Below the pieces are notes generated by a model that searched no databases, was not told the origin of the DNA, and worked only from the letters and a program-made list of their open reading frames with translations. From PALSA-693 sp963780345 (GTDB lineage: Bacteria > Actinomycetota > Acidimicrobiia > Acidimicrobiales > Palsa-688), in the NCBI GenBank assembly GCA_963780345.1, contig CAWABU010000002.1, positions 868,001-932,000 on the forward strand: 64,000 nucleotides of DNA, written 5' to 3'. The translations under genes and the position numbers were made by a program. Below, one piece after another: positions 48,549-58,008 of the stretch (position 1 is the stretch's first letter; every line of letters begins with the position of its first letter).

Positions 48549-49794
48549 TCACACGGGCTGGTCCAGTGGGTTTTGGCTTTGGTTACCATCTGAGTCCCGG
48601 GATACAGAGTGTGCGGTTACTATAGCTCTCGGTGGCGATTCGGCAAGCTTGAGCCGCCGCTCGCGGTCGCACTCGCTGGCGATCTGAACCCCGTCTTCCG
48701 CGACTTGTCCCGATGCCACGCAGTCGATCGCTGCCGAGCGTCCGGCCTCTACTTCTGTCCGGCGGCGCCGGTCGCGGATCGCGTCGATCAGCTCCTCGAG
48801 TGCAGCCAGCGAGTGGCCGCTGATGAAAGCATCGGCGTGGGGGAGGGCGGCCGCCATCCCACCAACCAGAGGTGCGTATTCCCGGGCGGCCTTGCGAGGA
48901 TTGACCCACACAACCCGAAAGGCCAGCCGATGCAGCCGGGCCATCTCCCGGCCGAGGATCTCGGGGTCACCGCGGTCCCACCCGTCGGACAGCACCACGA
49001 TCACGCCTCCCCGCGCCAGGCCGCGCCGGCCGTGTCGGTCATTGAAAGCCTTGATGGCCGTGCCGATCCGGGTGCCACCAGACCAGTCGGGGGCCGTGCG
49101 CCCGGCCCGTTGGAGCGCGATTTCCGGGATGGCGCCGCGTAACACACGCGTCAGCCGGGTCAGCCGGGTGGCGAACACGAACACCTCGGCGCGGGCCCCG
49201 TCGGCCCCCGACATCAACAGCTGCAGGTAGGCCCGGACATAAGGTTCCATCGATCCGGAGATGTCGCAGATGAGCACGAGCCGTCGAGGCCGGGAGCGGC
49301 GGGCCCGCCGCACCTCGACGAGAGGCTCGCCTCCTGTTCGCCGGGCCCGCCGCAGCATGGCCCGCACATCGATGTCCCGCCCTCGCCCTCCGCGCACGCG
49401 CCGGCGGCTTCGGCGGGGCGGTGTCGCGAACACCATCCGGTCAGTGAGGGCCCGCAGGTCAGCCAATTCCTCTGCTGAAAGGCGGGCGAAATCCTTGTGC
49501 CGGAGCCGCTCGTCGGCACTGAACGCGGCGAGGACGCGGGTCGGCTGCGCCGCCTCGCCGTCGGGGCGGGGCTCGATGTCGGAAAGCGCGAGGGCTGGGT
49601 GATCCTCCGGGAGGGGACGGTCGGCTGCATTTGATCCGGTCGGGGCGGCGGACTGGTCTGGCAGGCGCGGCGGAGGCGTGGGCCCCAACGAGCGAGCCTG
49701 GGCATCGCCCCGGAATGCGGCTGGATCGATCAGTCCCCCAAAGATTTCCGCGAACACCCGGTCGAATATCGCGATGTGGCCTCTTTCGGCGATC
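48549..49794 (-). pseudogene. VWA (CoxE-like) domain protein, N-terminus cut off by IS21
   Basis: The recognisable sequence begins ERGHIAIFDRVFAEIFGGLI at about 49790, in the middle of what is normally a CoxE N-terminal region. Further up the frame only reads IS21 antisense to a start at 49853. A variable linker follows, then RRSRRRVRGGRGRDIDVRAM, RRSRPRRLVLICDISGSMEP with the MIDAS motif D-x-S-x-S, and VFATRLTRLTRVLRGAIP, DWSGGTRIGTAIKAFNDRHG and VIVVLSDGWDRGDPEILGRE. CoxE-type proteins work with MoxR ATPases in maturing molybdenum or other enzymes; no moxR gene is nearby. The native start is lost, but a fused product from 49853 is possible. Confidence 0.8.
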
Positions 49795-49938
49795 ACCTTC
49801 CTGGAAGGACATGTGCATGCCTTCGAACACTTCGGCGGCGTGCCGGTGGGCATGATCCGCTACGACAACTGTAAGGACGCGGTCATTAAGGTGCTGTTGG
49901 GCCGGGCCCGGCTGGAGAACGAACGGTTCGTGGCCCTG
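49795..49938 (+). pseudogene. IS21-family IstA internal fragment
   Basis: The plus frame reads TFLEGHVHAFEHFGGVPVGM, IRYDNCKDAVIKVLLGRARL, ENERFVAL, the IstA segment that directly follows the one at 38194-38701 (second catalytic region, R-Y-D-N). It starts and ends abruptly against the VWA gene (left) and the large recombinase gene (right). Only about two to four codons would be missing if it were joined to the 38.7-kb half. Confidence 0.82.
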
Positions 49939-52089
49939 GCCGCGCTCGTCTCGGTCCAGCATGTTGTCGGCCGGAGTTCCGATGGCGGAGACGGCGTCGA
50001 TGAGGCGTAGGTGGGCGCCCGTGGCGGTCATCTGCAGCGGGAGCACCCGTTTGATGGCGTTGCGTTTGCGTTCGGTGGTGATGCGGTAATAGCCGCTGGT
50101 GGTGTCCATCTTCTCGTGACCCATCAGCTCCTTGAGCACCTCCACCGCGGTCCCCGCGTTCACGTGGCGTTGGGCGTAGGTGTGGCGCAGGGCGTAAGGG
50201 AAGATCCTGGCCGGGTCGAAACGGACGGCGACGCCGTTGGTGTCGCGCTGGAAGTGCAAGCCGCCCTCGGCGTCGAGCCATCCCTCGAACAGATCGAGCG
50301 GGTCGGCCCAGGCTCGCAGCTCCGACGACCAGGTGTTCGCCCCGTAGGGGCGCCGCCCGTTCTGGTGGCGCTGCAGAGCGGGAAACAAGACCAGCTCAGG
50401 CGCCGGCGTGTCGGGGAACCGGGCCCGGACCGCGGCCTGCTGCTCGCGGACCAGCTCGGCGGTGTGGGAGTGGATCGGCAGCCGGCAGGCGAACTTGTTG
50501 ACCTTGGGCATGTCGTGGACCAGCACCGGCACCATCTCGGGCTGACCGGTCTGCTCGTTCACCCGCTGGTCATAGGCCAGGCAGTTGAAGGCCAGCCTGC
50601 ACAGTTCGCTGGGCCGCCGGCCGACCTCCAGGCCGATCTGGAAGCGCCGACGGGCGTGAGGGGCCAGCTGCGCGAGGTTCGCGTCGTCGAGGAGCTGGGC
50701 CAACACGGCGTCGGGGAGGGCGTCGCCGACCTCGTCGTCGGGGTTGGTGTCCGGCTTGGGCGGGATCTCCTCCCGGGCCACCGCGACCGAGCGGGCCAGT
50801 CCCGACAGCGGCCCGCGGTCCTGGTCGAGCTCGAGTTCGCGGCACTCGGAGAGGAACTGGCGTAAGAATCCGACCGTCTTGTTGTGCATGTACGGGCTCA
50901 GCTTGTCCTGGTTGGCCAGGACGCGTAGCGCCGCCAGGAACGAGGTGATGTCGTCCTTGGCCAGCGCCCGGGGTTCCACCCCCGCGTCGGGGCGACGGCC
51001 CAGGTGCGCGGACCAGCGGCCCACCGCGGTGACGACCGCCTGGACCGTCGAGGGCGTTCGGAGCAGGGGCAGGCGCGATGCCGCCCACCGTTTGGCGGCA
51101 TCGCGCAGCCACTCTTGGCGGATGGGCTCGGTCGGGACGTGACCGGGGTGCTTGGGTGGGTGCCCGCCGACGAAGGTCAGCACGCCGGAGAACCCCCACA
51201 CCCGCAGATCCCACCTGTCGAGGCGGCACTCCGACTCGGGCGACTTCGTGGCCAGCTCGATGGCATCGAGGGTGTGGGACAGGAACCGCTGGGACGAGCT
51301 GTTCATCGGTGCGCCCACCAGCTCGGCCAGCGACGAGCACTCGCGCCGACGGGCCAGGCGGGCTAGCGCCCGCAGGTCGGAAAGCCTGCGCCTCAGGCCG
51401 GCGTCCACGGAGGCTTGGACACCGAAGAGGAACTCGACCACCACGCGTTCGGGCAGCCCGGCCAAGGCTATCCGTCTGCCTCGATCACCCAAGAGCGGGT
51501 CGACGGTGGCGCACCACGCCCTGAGCTCGGGGCGACCGGCCCGGGCCCATCTGGTCTGGTGGCCGGCGCACAGGCCATAGCTGAACGCGGCGAGGCGATC
51601 GCAGGCATCGACGGCGCAGATCCCCAGCCTCGGGCGAGGCGCGGCCGGCCCGAAGCGTTCATCGCCCCGGACATAGGCGTCGACGCTCTGGCGTCGGCTG
51701 GCGCGGAGGCCGGCGCAGGCCATACACAACCCTCTTCTGGTGGCCGGGCGCTGATGACCGGGCGTGCGGCACACCAGGCAGAATCGTTCGGAACGGAAGC
51801 GCTGGCGGGATAAGGGTGCGGCCAGGAACTGCTCCCAGTCGCTGCCTGCTTCCCGCCAGCGTTGGGCGCAACCGCTGCATCGCCTGTCGGCGCTGCTGGT
51901 CTCGTAGTCGCACTCGGCGACCGCGCACTTCGCGAACCCCAGGATCGGGTGGGCGGCGTCGACGGTCAAGATGTTGGTGAGAACATCCCAACCCCAGACC
52001 CCGAGCCGCTCCAGGTCGAGGAGGGACGCGAGACGATCGGATTCAAGGCCAGGGGCGAAAGACCGCACCGCGGTGAGGAGCGCCGCCAC
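49939..52089 (-). CDS. Large tyrosine recombinase with N-terminal cysteine clusters (Tn554 TnpB-like), 3' end replaced
   Basis: From ATG 52089 about 715 recognisable residues. The N-terminal 190 aa carry paired cysteines suggestive of zinc fingers (CAVAEC, CSGCAQRW, CLVC, CMACAG, CAVDACDRL). Then come an SAM-like core-binding domain and a catalytic domain: GLEVGRRPSELCRLAFN (Arg), FPYALRHTYAQRHVNAGT (H-x-x-R), LKELMGHEKMDTTSGYYRIT (H...Tyr). The reading stays open to 49459, but past 49939 it only reads antisense of IS21 and the VWA gene, so the native C-terminus and any third gene are gone. It follows the smaller recombinase by 4 bp. Size and order match tnpA-tnpB of Tn554-type transposons. 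Confidence 0.82.
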
Positions 52090-52093
52090 CTGC

Positions 52094-53293
52094 TCAGCTC
52101 CGGCGGTCTGGGCTCGACAGCAGTGGGATGCGCTCGACCGCAGCGCGGAGCCGCTCGTCAGAGGGCCTGGTGTAGACCTCGGTCGAGCTGAGCCGGGCGT
52201 GATGCAGCAGCTCCTTGATCACAGCGATATCGGCGCCGCTGGCGGCCAGCGCCCGACCCGCGCCGTGGCGGAACATGTGGGCGGTGACCCTGCGGTCGAG
52301 CCCCGCTTTTCCGGACAGCCCCCTCAAGAGCTGGTGGGCGGAGGAGTAACGCATCGGGGCGCCGACGGGATGGTGGAACAAGTTGACGAAGACGAAGTCG
52401 CACTCGGCGGCCACGGCCACCCCTCCCCGTTCGATCAGATACAGCTCGTAGACGGCCACCACGTCGGTCCGCACCGGGACGGTGAACGGCGCGGTCGCCT
52501 TGGCCCTCGCCTGGTTCGGGTTGTCGCGAGGAACGACGTGCAGGTGCAGGCCCCGTACCCCGCAGCCCACCGGCCCGGCATCGGCCATGAAATGCACGTC
52601 TGATCGCCTCAGGCCGAGGGCGGCGCCGATGCGCAATCCGCAGTGCCATAACAACACGATCAAGAACCGGTCCCGCCAGTGCTGCGCCGCCTCCAACAGC
52701 GCGGTGGCCTCCTCCCTGGTCACCGCCTCCGGTGACACGGAGCGCTCACCGCTCAGCTGGTGGCGGGGCGCGACACGATACTGCACCCCGCCTCCCTCGG
52801 GCTTGAGTTCCTCCGGCAAGTGGCGGGTCTCGCCCACCTCCCACAGCAACGGCAGCACTCCCTCCGAAACCCGGCCCATCGCTGCCGCGAACCGATAGAA
52901 GGAACGCACAGCCGCCAAGACGTGGTTCACTCGCCGGTTGCTGCGCCGCCCCCCAAATCCCCGGCCCCTCCGCTCGATCGGCGAAAGCCGCAACGAGGCC
53001 ACGAACAAATGCAGGTCCCTAGCCGCCCCCAGGCGGTCCCGGCCACTGACGCAACGCCACTTCTCGAACAAAGCCAGGTCCCGGGCGTACGCCTCGGTCG
53101 TCGACTCCACTCGGCCCCGGCCCGATCGCAAGTAGAACAAGAACGCGTCCGGATCCGGCACCCGAGCCAACGAGCCATCCAGGACCGTCCAAAAGGCCAG
53201 GCCGGCTCCCAAGGCGATCCGGAACGCCCGGAACTCGACTGGCTCTGATGCACCGTCACTCACATGCCCGACCATACGAAGGGACTGTGACAC
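52094..53293 (-). CDS. Tyrosine recombinase (Tn554 TnpA-like)
   Basis: This is a 399-aa site-specific recombinase. The core-binding domain covers about 50-160 (STTEAYARDLALFEKWR, RRVNHVLAAVRSFYRFAAAM). The catalytic domain covers about 190-385, with WHCGLRIGAALGLRRSDV (Arg I), VTAHMFRHGAGRALAASG (H-x-x-R), LLHHARLSSTEVYTRPSDE (H and nucleophile Tyr). All the usual catalytic residues seem present. It is the first gene of the two-recombinase unit and is undamaged. In Tn554 elements TnpA cuts and rejoins DNA with TnpB, and TnpC sets orientation; TnpC is not found here. Confidence 0.87.
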   Translation of the reverse strand: MSQSLRMVGHVSDGASEPVEFRAFRIALGAGLAFWTVLDGSLARVPDPDAFLFYLRSGRGRVESTTEAYARDLALFEKWRCVSGRDRLGAARDLHLFVASLRLSPIERRGRGFGGRRSNRRVNHVLAAVRSFYRFAAAMGRVSEGVLPLLWEVGETRHLPEELKPEGGGVQYRVAPRHQLSGERSVSPEAVTREEATALLEAAQHWRDRFLIVLLWHCGLRIGAALGLRRSDVHFMADAGPVGCGVRGLHLHVVPRDNPNQARAKATAPFTVPVRTDVVAVYELYLIERGGVAVAAECDFVFVNLFHHPVGAPMRYSSAHQLLRGLSGKAGLDRRVTAHMFRHGAGRALAASGADIAVIKELLHHARLSSTEVYTRPSDERLRAAVERIPLLSSPDRRS

Positions 53294-53880
53294 TCACGCC
53301 GGATCGACTCACCCCGATGCACACCCCCTCACATCGCCTGGTGGTCACAGAACCGCCACCATGGTCATGTCGGTCATGGAAATGCGACGCCTCGGCCTGG
53401 TCCGCAAACCCGCCCTCGTCGTTCCCAACCTTCTCTTGAGGTGCGAGAAGGAATTGCTGGTCATGAGCCTGTGGAGGTGTGATGGACGTTGTCCACACAC
53501 GGTTGGGAGTGACGACCCGAACCGGCCCCACCGTGTGCTCCAGAGTTGGCTGACCCCGCCACCGTGAGTGGAAGGTCCGCCGTCGCCTTCGCTATGGGGG
53601 GTCCGGGGATCCTACGTCCCTACCGAATCGGTAGTTCGCAGAGGACTCCGAGGCGGGCTTTCCAGCGCGTACCGAAACATCTCTTCGGTGGCCATCAGCT
53701 ATCTCGGGACTGGAAGCGTCTCTCCGAGCAGAATCAATGAGACGTCGCAGGTTGAAATCGGGCTATGGATATCTTGTAGCTACAACTGGTCCTGGAGCTG
53801 GGGCCGACGCGGATCGCGCCGGCACCGTTCGTCGTCTCTCGTGCAGCCGCGTGTGAGCAACCGACGACTTGCCTTTGCGG
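53294..53880. other. Intergenic, possible element end
   Basis: Upstream of the recombinase unit. It should hold the unit's promoter and, if the element is Tn554-like, its right end. I recognise neither a gene nor clear terminal repeats. Confidence 0.35.
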
Positions 53881-54356
53881 TTACTCCACCGATGCGTCGA
53901 GGTGCCACCGCACGATGCGGAACCCATGGGCTACCGCGTTGGTGAGTCCGTCTCGGTCGAAGTGGCCGTCGTCTCGGCGGGCGATGGGGATGAAGCTCGC
54001 GGTCCTCGGGTTCACTGCGGTCATGGTCATGAGAGCGTTGTCGATCTCGTCGACGTCGTCGATGAGGTCTGGGCGTGCGGTGACGTCGCGTCCGCCGAGT
54101 CGGATCCGTTCGGGGCGGCCGGGCTCGAGGTTGAGCTTCCAGTTCCCGCCGCCCGGCGTGAGAGCGAGTCCCCGTCTTTGACGTAGCTGACCGGTTGTCG
54201 ATAGGACCGTCCGCTTCGTCGTCCGGTGAGGTAGAGCAGCATCAGCCGCTTGCTCAGCGGCGTCGAGAACGGCAGGGCGAGGATGCGACGCATGGGTGGG
54301 TTGACGAGTCGCATCAACCTCGCTTGGCGGCGCAGTCGTGGTGGCCGGTCGCTCAT
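53881..54356 (-). pseudogene. Deazaflavin (F420)-dependent nitroreductase-family gene, frameshifted
   Basis: ATG 54356 reads MSDRPPRLRRQARLMRLVNP, PMRRILALPFSTPLSKRLML, LYLTGRRSGRSYRQPVSYVK, DGDSL, the opening of DDN-type split-barrel proteins. A missing base near 54164 then moves the code to the frame LTPGGGNWKLNLEPGRPERI, RLGGRDVTARPDLIDDVDEI, ending HLDASVE at 53881. The restored protein is about 157 aa with the T-x-G-R-x-S-G-x-x-R-x-x-P-V cofactor loop. It is the third gene of a minus-strand unit with SDR and SnoaL-like genes. The shift may be a sequencing error. Confidence 0.8.
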
Positions 54357-54428
54357 CGATTTCTCCGTTCTCATGGTGCTGTTCGTCCTCGCTGCTCGTC
54401 GCAGAGCGGCATCGGCGTGGCTGGTTGT

Positions 54429-55187
54429 TCAGACAAGGACGGAGCCGCCGGCGATGTCCAGGATGATCCCGCTGATCCACGAGGAGTGATCCGAGGCCAG
54501 GAACAAGGCGGCGTGGGCCACGTCGTCGGGTGTGCCAAGACGTTGGACAGGATGGGTGTGGCGCAGCTGTTCTTGGATGGCGTCGGGTATCTGCTGCTGG
54601 TTGCGCTCGGTGAGGATCGTTTCGGGGGCGAGGCAGTTGACCCGCACGCCATCGGGGCCTGCTTGGGCGGCCAGCTCCTTGGTGAGCACCTCGATGCCCG
54701 CTTTGGCGGCGGCGTAGGCCAGTGGGGACTGGGGAGTCGGACGACGGGCAGCGGCCGAGGACATGGTGATGATGGTGCCGTGGCGCCGTTGTCTCATCCC
54801 GGGCAGGAATGCCTTGACGGTCAGGAAGGTGGCGGTCAGGTTGGCGTCGACCGATTCTCGCCAGTCGGCTTCGGCGATGTCTTCGAGCGGCCCGGGCCGT
54901 ACGGTGCTCCCGCCAGCGTTGGCGACCAGGACGTCTAGGGGACCCAGACGTTGCTCGATCGAGTCTCGCACAGCTTCGATCTGGTCGTAGCGGGTGAGGT
55001 CGGCGACCGCAGCGAGGGCACGCCCGCCGGCTTCTTCGATCCCGGCAGTGACGGCCGTCACGGCGTCGGTGTCCCGGCCGTGGACGACGACGGCGGCGCC
55101 TCGCTCGGCGAAGAGTCTGGCGATGGCGGCCCCGATGCCGCGCGAGCTTCCGGTCACCAGCGCGACACGACCGTCCAGCTCGTTCAT
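54429..55187 (-). CDS. SDR-family oxidoreductase
   Basis: ATG 55187 (AAAGGAAGGGACG upstream) gives 252 aa. It is a classical short-chain dehydrogenase: VALVTGSSRGIGAAIARLFA (T-G-x-x-x-G-I-G), DVLVANAGGS (N-A-G), IITMSSAAARRPTPQSPLAY with catalytic Ser, then Y-x-x-x-K (YAAAK), VRVNCLAPETILTER, and WISGIILDIAGGS near the end. It reduces or oxidises a carbonyl/alcohol with NAD(P)(H). It overlaps the stop of the SnoaL-like gene (ATGA), so the two are coupled. Confidence 0.93.
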   Translation of the reverse strand: MNELDGRVALVTGSSRGIGAAIARLFAERGAAVVVHGRDTDAVTAVTAGIEEAGGRALAAVADLTRYDQIEAVRDSIEQRLGPLDVLVANAGGSTVRPGPLEDIAEADWRESVDANLTATFLTVKAFLPGMRQRRHGTIITMSSAAARRPTPQSPLAYAAAKAGIEVLTKELAAQAGPDGVRVNCLAPETILTERNQQQIPDAIQEQLRHTHPVQRLGTPDDVAHAALFLASDHSSWISGIILDIAGGSVLV

Positions 55188-55626
55188 CGTCCCTTCCTTT
55201 CGGCGTTTATAGCGGCACTGGTTTCGGCGGGGTTGGTTGGTCCGGGTATGGGTGGGGAGCCCTGGGTGCCGGCGATGAAGCTCATGTGGACGGAGGCGAG
55301 CTGCAAGGCTTGGGAGTCGGGCACGATGACGAGCGTGGCCCGTAGCGCTTCGGGAAGGGCTGGCCTTGGTAGGTGCCACGGGCGTTGTTGCGGGCCGTGA
55401 CAACCGCGACGTAGCCGTAGAGGCGAATCTGGATCTCTTCGAGACTGAACTGCTCGTAGTCCAGGCCTTGGTGATGGCGGTCCAGCCATTCGGGCCGGGG
55501 GAGGACGAAACCGAGTGGGCCGACACCACAGAAGTCGCCTGTGAGGAGACTCGCGAGCGCCTCGACGTCTCCGGCGCGCTCGGCAGTAGCCCATTTCGAG
55601 AGGAAGGCGTGGATGTGCTCTGACAT
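55184..55626 (-). pseudogene. SnoaL/NTF2-like protein gene, frameshifted
   Basis: ATG 55626 reads MSEHIHAFLSKWATAERAGD, VEALASLLTGDFCGVGPLGF, RPEWLDRHHQGLDYEQFSLE, VAVVTARNNARGTYQGQPFP. A missing base near 55345 then moves the rest to the frame EALRATLVIVPDSQALQLAS, VHMSFIAGTQG, ending KGR at 55184. Together they form a normal about 147-residue ketosteroid-isomerase/NTF2-like cone fold. It is first in the SnoaL-SDR-DDN unit and divergent from the MarR gene. The end overlaps the SDR start, which supports the restored frame. Confidence 0.82.
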
Positions 55627-55679
55627 CTGGCGGGTCTCCTTGGACGACGTCGCTCGCCGCAAGCATAGGAATCACAGCC

Positions 55680-55705
55680 TTAGAGGTCAAATCATTAGAA
55701 GTCGA
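55680..55705. promoter_or_regulatory. Direct repeat, candidate MarR operator
   Basis: TTAGAGGTCAA (55680-55690) and TTAGAAGTCGA (55695-55705) are repeated with a 15-bp period, in the 101-bp gap between the divergent SnoaL and MarR genes. A MarR-type regulator could bind here to control both directions. Confidence 0.45.
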
Positions 55706-55727
55706 TGGGTAGTGGTATCCTGTCCAG

Positions 55728-56201
55728 GTGCCGCCTCCCACGCAGCAACCGATCGGTCTTCACCTGGCAAGCGCTGCCCGGATCGTGCGGCGGGCATTCG
55801 ATGAGACGCTCGCCGAGGCGGGAGGCTCCATGCCGGTGTGGTTGGTGCTGCTCAACCTAAAGATTCGGCGTCCCGCCAACCAGCGGGAGCTGGCGGAGGC
55901 GGTCGGGGTCAGGGAGGCCACGCTCACCCACCATCTCAGCTCCATGGACGCCGAAGGACTCATCACCCGGCGCCGCGACACCTTCAACCGTCGGATTCAT
56001 GTAGTCGAGCTGACCGATGCGGGTGAGGAGACGTTCCTTCGTCTGCGGACGGCGGCGGTGGCGTTCGACCAGCGACTCCGAGCCGGCCTCACCGAGAAGG
56101 AAGTGGCCCGTCTTGAAGACGTACTCGACCGTCTAGTTCAAAACGTGGCGGCCGACGACGAACCTCGCCAATGGGCCGGACTTTTGGACGCCAACCCGTA
56201 G
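55728..56201 (+). CDS. MarR-family transcriptional regulator
   Basis: This is 157 aa from GTG 55728. The winged helix is at about 45-115: VLLNLKIRRPANQRELAEAV, GVREATLTHHLSSMDAEGLI, TRRRDTFNRRIHVVELTDAG (wing). The N- and C-terminal helices are the dimer interface. It is divergent from the SnoaL-SDR-DDN unit, so it is probably its repressor, sensing a lipophilic or aromatic compound. The direct repeat at 55680-55705 is a plausible target. Confidence 0.92.
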   Translation: MPPPTQQPIGLHLASAARIVRRAFDETLAEAGGSMPVWLVLLNLKIRRPANQRELAEAVGVREATLTHHLSSMDAEGLITRRRDTFNRRIHVVELTDAGEETFLRLRTAAVAFDQRLRAGLTEKEVARLEDVLDRLVQNVAADDEPRQWAGLLDANP

Positions 56202-56689
56202 TCAACTCAAGGTGAGCCGTAACCCACCCGCGTTCGGGCGCGTCCGACCCGAAGGTCGCTACGAGCCGAGTACGGCTGCGTGCTCTATCCGAACGTCAAC
56301 GAACGCAACGGGCGTTGCTCGCTGAGAATCGCCTTCGCAAGTGCCGACCACCGTGGCCAGCCGGTTAAGGCGTTCGGGCGGTGCCCGCCGCCAACTGGAA
56401 CCGGCCAACAGTGAACGCAGGTCGCTCATCTGCGCCCCCGACCGCCGCGACGACATCAACCGAATGCCGCCGCCCTATCGCCTAATACACGGCTCGGGCG
56501 CTCGGCCGCGCGTACAGAACGATGCTGGCAGGGACGGCCCAGCTGGCAGTACCTAACCGGCATCGTTCCGCGCACGGTTGCGCTCCTCTACCGACGACGC
56601 GACACAGGGCACCGCGCGGGGGCCGGGCGACCGTGCGTCGAGCCAGACCCCAATCTGCACCAAGGGACCGCTCTTCGAACTAGACGGCG
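56202..56689. other. No gene recognised
   Basis: Between the MarR gene and the IS1182 remnant. Short open frames only; no recognisable protein, RNA or repeat. Confidence 0.35.
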
Positions 56690-57231
56690 AGCAGGGCTTT
56701 GCTGCGGAGGGCCGGCGCCGAAGCCCGCCGCGTGGACCTGGTGGCCAAGGTGCCGCCCGCCACCAACGCCGGCCGCTACCCCAAGACCGACTTCTACGTG
56801 GACCTGGAGGCGGGCGAGGTCACCTGCCCGGCCGGGGAAGTCACCACCGCCGCCACCCCCGGCCGCGATCACAAAGGCCGGCCCGGTCGCTGTTCCGCTT
56901 CAACCCCGCCGAGTGTGCCACCTGCCCCCTGCGAGCCGATTGCACCCCGGCGGCGGGCGGGCGGACCGTCTTTGTCGGTGTCCACCACCAGCGCCTGGCC
57001 GCCGCTCGGGCCGCCCAACACCACCCCAAGATCGTGACCCTGCTGCGCAATCGAGCCAAGGTGGAGCGCAGGATCGACCACCTCCAGGATCTCGGCATGC
57101 GTAAAGCCCGCTACCGAGGCCGACGGAAGACCAAACTTCAAGGGCTCATGGCCGCTACCGTGGCCAACATCAGCCGCCTCGAGGTCCCGGGCGCCCTCGG
57201 CCAGACCGCCGAAAGGGCCTCGGCCGCCTGA
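56690..57231 (+). pseudogene. IS1182-family transposase, C-terminal half, frameshifted
   Basis: One plus frame holds DLVAKVPPATNAGRYPKTDF, YVDLEAGEVTCPAGEVTTAA. Near 56885 it shifts to RFNPAECATCPLRADCTPAA, GGRTVFVGVHHQRLAAARAA, VERRIDHLQDLGMRKARYRG, KLQGLMAATVANISRLEV, ending at 57231. The C-x-x-CPLR-x-x-C cluster and the ARYRG...K...Q tail are IS1182 marks; the Glu of the DDE triad should lie in VERRIDHL. The N-terminal half is missing. It covers a later part of the protein than the 9720-10040 fragment. Confidence 0.75.
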
Positions 57232-57807
57232 ACCGCCCCACCCGACCGCCCCACCTCGCCGGCGCCTTAGAGGAATCACACCCCAATAACCCATCGGCGC
57301 TCAACCCACCACCACAGCCAACTCCCCCAACCTACGCCCAAACAGGCACTTCGTGCCGAGTCACCTAGGAGGGCGTCGACCTCCCGGCATCGCAGCGTCC
57401 TCGTCAGGACCGAGGGTCCCGTCATATCCACCGCCTCCGAGCTACTACGGTGGCCGCTGACCTGGAGTTGTTCGATCGCTTCGGGAGTGCGAGCCCGCAC
57501 GCCCCGATCGGTGTGAGGCGGCCAAGTGTACGCGCGTGTGCGCTGTGCCTTTGCTCACGACTGGTGATTTGTGGGTATCAGGGTTCGAGCGGCTCTTGGA
57601 AGGTGAACGGCTCACCGAAGCACGGACAGATCCCTTCTGGGCCCATCAGCGACGGGTAACCCCATACAGGCATGGCAGGCGACCCGCTGCGCTAGGCGGT
57701 TGGTGGAGGGCATCAGTATGGAATGATTTCCCCACCGGCTCAACGGAGCCAGGCCGTCGCTCGTGTGATCCCGGGGTCGATTCGGGCCAGGAAAGGAGGG
57801 GATCGGT
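57232..57807. other. Long leader/intergenic region upstream of the cold-shock gene
   Basis: No gene was recognised. The last about 100 bp should hold the promoter and 5' leader of the cold-shock gene, with GGAAAGGAGGG as ribosome site shortly before GTG 57808. Short inverted repeats (for example GGCTCAACGGAGCC at about 57740) could fold in the leader. Confidence 0.4.
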
Positions 57808-58008
57808 GTGGCAACTGGCACCGTGAAGTGGTTCAACGGTGAGAAGCGTTTCGGCTTTATCGCCCAAGACGGCGACGGCCCGGACGTGTTCGTGCACTTC
57901 AGCGCCATCACCGCCAGCGGGTACCGCAACCTCGAAGGCCCCAAGGTCCAATACGAGACCAGCCAGGGCCCCAAGGGCCTCCAAGCCGCCAACGTCCAAC
58001 GCATCTGA
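57808..58008 (+). CDS. csp: Cold-shock domain protein (CspA-like)
   Basis: This is 66 aa from GTG 57808. RNP1-type KRFGFIAQDGDG and RNP2-type DVFVHFSAI are present; GTVKWFNGEKRFGFI and VQYETSQGPKGLQAANVQRI complete the beta-barrel. One difference from the family is G-E-K-R-F where G-x-K-G-F/Y is usual. It binds single-stranded RNA/DNA and melts secondary structure. It lies alone, and its long upstream region suggests leader-based control. Confidence 0.94.
   Translation: MATGTVKWFNGEKRFGFIAQDGDGPDVFVHFSAITASGYRNLEGPKVQYETSQGPKGLQAANVQRI

Noticed and set aside
49459..49938. C-terminal extension of the large recombinase to 876 residues
   Set aside because: Beyond 49939 the frame is antisense to IS21 and to the VWA gene, so it is run-through, not protein.
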